DNA of 9,094 nt from Coxiellaceae bacterium UBA6002 (GTDB taxonomy: Bacteria > Pseudomonadota > Gammaproteobacteria > UBA6002), in the NCBI GenBank assembly GCA_002429595.1, contig DJAM01000079.1, positions 1 through 9,094 on the forward strand. Direction: 5' to 3'. Within the stretch, counting starts at the first letter, position 1; the number at the start of each line of letters is the position of its first letter. The translations under genes were made by a program, and so were the position numbers. Positions 6,889 through 9,094 of the stretch are shown here, in pieces. The notes beneath the pieces were generated by a model that saw only the letters and a program-made list of their open reading frames with translations, had not been told where the DNA came from and did not search any database.

Positions 6889-6910
6889 GTGAAATCTTCA
6901 ACATTTTTTT
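6889..6910 (+). terminator. Weak possible terminator after the GT2 gene
   Basis: A four-base-pair stem, TGAA-ATC-TTCA, is followed within three bases by a run of seven T at the end of ACATTTTTTT. The stem is short and AT-rich, so intrinsic termination here would be inefficient. The position, 20-40 nt after the GT2 stop, is the main support. Confidence 0.2.
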
Positions 6911-6930
6911 CTTCTATTTTAATTTTATAT

Positions 6931-7004
6931 TATTCTTACTCCCTCTCCCGCTGATAGTTGCGAGTTCTTAACAACTTCTTCGCGCGGGAGAGGGAGTAAG
7001 AATA
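6931..7004. repeat. Perfect 21-nt inverted repeat between convergent genes
   Basis: The left arm 6931-6951 and right arm 6984-7004 are perfect reverse complements over 21 nt, around a 32-nt loop. The loop contains a further small AGTTG/CAACT inverted pair (6956-6960 and 6972-6976). The right arm shares GGGAGAGGGAGTAA with the palindrome at the left end of the window, so both belong to one repeat family. It lies between the ends of the GT2 gene and the LPS kinase gene, where a hairpin in either transcript could mark the 3' end. No U-tract follows on either strand. The rest of the 157-nt gap shows nothing but AT-rich sequence. Confidence 0.88.
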
Positions 7005-7030
7005 AGAGTAAGAAATGAAAGCGAAAAGCT

Positions 7031-7759
7031 TTATTCTGTTATTTTGTTTTTGAAATACCTTGCAGCTTTTTTATTTCTCACAACATAACGATTAAAATTT
7101 ACAACATCTTTTTTACGCAATTTATTAAATTTCTTTTTACTTTTAACTTGAGCAATGCGATCAAAGTCAAGCAAGTATGGCTCATGGTTCACAATAACTA
7201 AGTTTCCAAAGTGAAAATCACCATGATACAGTTGATTTTGCTTCATTGCTCCAAACATCATGACAACTGCCTCAATGGTCTTTGGCCAATGCTGTTCTTG
7301 CTGCGAGTTATCATGAAAATACTCACAACCTTTCATGCCATCAAGGTATTCACTAATAAAATATGTCGCCTTCTTTATTACTCCAGATTGTTTTTGAATT
7401 ACGGCAACTGGTTTTATCGTTTTAATGTTCAACTTTCTTAAAAAATGGGCATACCAAAACGATCGCAGCGCATGGCTTTCGCGAAATTGCAATTTGAGTG
7501 CATGCCAAAAATTTTTGTGATTGTAGCGCTTTATGACTAGCTTTTTATCAGCTATTGTGACACAGGCAACTGTAGTGGTATCGTTGAAAGAATTTTTAAA
7601 AAAAATAGCGTTCTCAAAATATTTTTCTAAATTTTCGAATTCTGGTAATAAAGTGCGATAGTTTGGATCGTAGTAAATCTTATAACCTTTGGCTTTCAAA
7701 GAACCGAAATAATTCTCACGGAGAATTTTGGGTAAATTTTTTGTAAAAGATATTAGCAA
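7031..7759 (-). CDS. Lipopolysaccharide kinase of the Kdo/WaaP (InaA) kinase superfamily
   Basis: The protein has the core of a small protein-kinase-like LPS kinase. LVIKRYN (74-80) holds the likely ATP-contacting Lys77, ESHALRSFWYAHFLRKLNI (94-112) the glutamate-bearing helix, HGDFHFGN (179-186) the catalytic loop with Asp181 and Asn186, and LLDFD (196-200) the metal-binding Asp motif. Relatives phosphorylate Kdo (KdkA) or inner-core heptose (WaaP), raising surface negative charge and crosslinking by divalent cations; which sugar is used here is not clear. At 242 residues it is full length for the group. The start appears to be TTG at 7759, overlapping the GT9 stop by 7 nt, behind a GAGAG purine run. 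No in-frame ATG lies near the N-terminus, and the first internal Met is past residue 140, after the Lys motif. The C-terminal tail is strongly basic (KSKKKFNKLRKK at 206-217), suited to contact with an acidic membrane. The gene is very AT-rich. Confidence 0.88.
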   Translation of the reverse strand: MLISFTKNLPKILRENYFGSLKAKGYKIYYDPNYRTLLPEFENLEKYFENAIFFKNSFNDTTTVACVTIADKKLVIKRYNHKNFWHALKLQFRESHALRSFWYAHFLRKLNIKTIKPVAVIQKQSGVIKKATYFISEYLDGMKGCEYFHDNSQQEQHWPKTIEAVVMMFGAMKQNQLYHGDFHFGNLVIVNHEPYLLDFDRIAQVKSKKKFNKLRKKDVVNFNRYVVRNKKAARYFKNKITE

Positions 7760-8688
7760 TGTTCTCTCTTTAATTCGTCAAAGGCGTTTTTAACTGTGCT
7801 GACACGAGTAAAAATTTTCCAGAATTTTTCTTTGATTGGTCTTGGATTTAGCCAACTTGGTGACAAAACCACTTTCCCGGGTGCCCAAGTGGGTCGCCAT
7901 TGTTTTGCAACACCTTTACGAAGAATAATCGAAACAGTCGGAATCCCTAAGTTTGAGGCAAGATGACCAATTCCTGAATCATTACCAATAAAATAGCCAG
8001 ATTCATAAATGAATTTTGCCACATCACTTAATGAGCCAAATGAAGGAAGGAAAACATTTTCACTCAATAGCCATTCCCAATCTGGTCTTTCTTTTGGTGA
8101 TACAATGAAATTAACAGTATACCCTTCTTCATTAAGTAACTTAGACAACTGCATAAATTTCTTTGGTGGCCAGTTTTTTCTTAATAACGAGCTGGTTGGA
8201 TGAATGATAATTCGTGATTGATGTTTTTTATGCACAAGATCGGCAGGAGGCTGAATATTATTTTCTCTTATTACCGAATCTAAATTAAATTCCTTCTGGC
8301 ACAACGTTACTTGAATGTCGGTCATTGTTAGATCTGCAAGATAGAGTTGAGAGTCTGAAAGTGTAATTGACCAAGGGTGCCAAGCTGCAACTGTCTTTGA
8401 TAAATCGGTTTCGTACATGTGCAACACCACATCAAATTCACGCAGGCGTTCTTGCTCCTCAACAGCTAACCGCGGATGTATTTCAAACTGTGGAAACCAA
8501 TCACGCAGAGCATGCGCATAGTCACCAAACACAGTCACTTTATAGCCATTCCGAGCAAAATTGTTCACGGTCACTAAACCAATTAAACTATCCCCCAAAC
8601 AAAAAGAACAGTTAAATGCTACTGAAGCATTCTTTGGGATCGGTGAAGTTAATAATTTATCAACGCGCTTCTTTTTCTTTTGCTTCAT
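7753..8688 (-). CDS. Family 9 (heptosyltransferase-type) glycosyltransferase
   Basis: This 311-residue GT-B enzyme belongs to family GT9, which includes the ADP-heptose:LPS heptosyltransferases WaaC, WaaF and WaaQ. The N-terminal half has the family GDSLIG motif (32-37) and an acceptor-side Rossmann domain. The C-terminal half has IIIHPTSS...KNWPPKKF (160-178) and GNDSGIGHLASNLGIPTVSI (235-254), the donor-binding signature with Asp237. The nearby hldE and hldD make the expected donor, ADP-heptose, though GT9 members can use other sugars. The ATG at 8688 gives a lysine-rich start (KQKKKKR), which is read from the same DNA as the Lys/Glu-rich end of the upstream GT4 gene: the two overlap by 29 nt. 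The kinase gene starts within the end of this one. Such tight packing suggests one polycistronic message and core-assembly enzymes made together. Assignment to a specific heptosyltransferase step is not possible from sequence alone. Confidence 0.92.
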   Translation of the reverse strand: MKQKKKKRVDKLLTSPIPKNASVAFNCSFCLGDSLIGLVTVNNFARNGYKVTVFGDYAHALRDWFPQFEIHPRLAVEEQERLREFDVVLHMYETDLSKTVAAWHPWSITLSDSQLYLADLTMTDIQVTLCQKEFNLDSVIRENNIQPPADLVHKKHQSRIIIHPTSSLLRKNWPPKKFMQLSKLLNEEGYTVNFIVSPKERPDWEWLLSENVFLPSFGSLSDVAKFIYESGYFIGNDSGIGHLASNLGIPTVSIILRKGVAKQWRPTWAPGKVVLSPSWLNPRPIKEKFWKIFTRVSTVKNAFDELKREHC

Positions 8689-9094
8689 GGTCTAATTTCA
8701 TCCTCAAAAACTCACTTTTCAAGTGTTTGACGTGGTCACTTAGAGTCAAGTTCAAAGTCTTAGCAAAGTCAAATTCAACAGTCAGTTTATTGTTTTTAAT
8801 CTCAAGCAAAGCCGCCACCAAAGCATCTACAGTTAATTCATTTAGAATAATCCCTTGACCAGGTTTTACTAAGTCAATCGCTCCGACAAATTTTGACAGG
8901 ATAATAGGCGTGCCACATTGTAAGGATTCCATGGCGACCAAACCAAATGGCTCGTAGTAAGAAGGCAGCACTGTGACATCAGCCACACTATACAAAAGTG
9001 CCATATCTTCTACAAAACCCATGTATTTACAATTCGGAAGGTTAGTTTGTGGAATGGCATCACCTGCGACAATTAATTCATATTCCGAACTTGG
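8660..9094 (-). CDS. Family 4 glycosyltransferase, C-terminal part (cut by the window edge)
   Basis: The frame is open without a stop or a necessary start all the way to the right edge, so this is the last 144 residues of a longer gene; the Met at 9022 is internal. The visible part begins in the donor-binding GT-B domain: ELIVAGD near the edge, then YMGFVEDMALLYSVADVTVLPS, and the family E-x7-E motif in EPFGLVAMES (visible residues 48-57), which binds the nucleotide sugar. CGTPII follows as usual. A short charged tail (KLDHEAKEKEAR) ends in TGA inside the GT9 gene. GT4 enzymes of this kind add hexoses or other sugars to the LPS core or O-antigen using UDP- or GDP-sugars. The acceptor domain lies outside the window, so the sugar cannot be guessed. 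Confidence 0.9.
   Translation of the reverse strand, partial: PSSEYELIVAGDAIPQTNLPNCKYMGFVEDMALLYSVADVTVLPSYYEPFGLVAMESLQCGTPIILSKFVGAIDLVKPGQGIILNELTVDALVAALLEIKNNKLTVEFDFAKTLNLTLSDHVKHLKSEFLRMKLDHEAKEKEAR

Noticed and set aside
6931..7004. Intrinsic terminator for the GT2 or kinase transcripts
   Set aside because: The hairpin is strong but no U-run follows it on either strand; kept only as a repeat.
8660..9022. A complete 120-residue protein starting at 9022
   Set aside because: The frame continues open to the window edge with matching GT4 sequence (ELIVAGD), so the Met is internal to a larger gene.

Overview
This window is a lipopolysaccharide (LPS) biosynthesis locus of a Gram-negative bacterium, most likely a gammaproteobacterium. 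The evidence is near-textbook HldE, HldD, LpxD, FabZ and LpxA proteins, a Kdo/heptose-type LPS kinase, several core-type glycosyltransferases, and palindromic intergenic elements of the kind scattered through many gammaproteobacterial and neisserial genomes. A Legionellales/Coxiella-like host fits the gene mix and the moderate-to-low GC, but the sequence alone does not fix the genus.

Layout. A palindromic repeat (10-33) lies upstream of a plus-strand Gfo/Idh/MocA oxidoreductase (154-1116), possibly a GnnA-type UDP-GlcNAc 3-dehydrogenase. It converges on a minus-strand block that reads, in transcription order, hldE (5980-4541), hldD (4553-3615), lpxD (3455-2406), fabZ (2413-1970), lpxA (1973-1206). 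Two copies of a 73-nt palindrome with identical 28-17-28 geometry (1122-1194 and 3483-3555) lie just outside the lpxD-fabZ-lpxA block. hldE and a plus-strand family 2 glycosyltransferase (6121-6873) diverge from a 140-nt spacer. That glycosyltransferase converges, across another palindrome (6931-7004), on a second minus-strand operon that enters from the right edge: a partial GT4 glycosyltransferase, a GT9 heptosyltransferase-family protein, and an LPS kinase. Adjacent genes in this operon overlap.

How the genes work together. HldE and HldD make ADP-L-glycero-D-manno-heptose, the donor for the inner core. LpxA and LpxD add the first hydroxyacyl chains of lipid A, and FabZ works on the same hydroxyacyl-ACP pool for membrane lipid synthesis. 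The GT2, GT4 and GT9 enzymes and the kinase probably build and phosphorylate the core on the cytoplasmic side of the inner membrane. If the oxidoreductase is GnnA, lipid A may be built on 2,3-diamino-2,3-dideoxyglucose. lpxB is not seen after lpxA.

I found no RNA genes, CRISPR arrays, transposase genes or prophage genes, and no gene set that looks like a wholly new system. The most unusual features are the paired palindromes around the lpx cassette, the lone gnnA-like gene, and a locally divergent LpxA acyl-chain region. The protein starts of LpxD, FabZ, the GT2 enzyme and the partial GT4 need care, because the longest open frames there are misleading.
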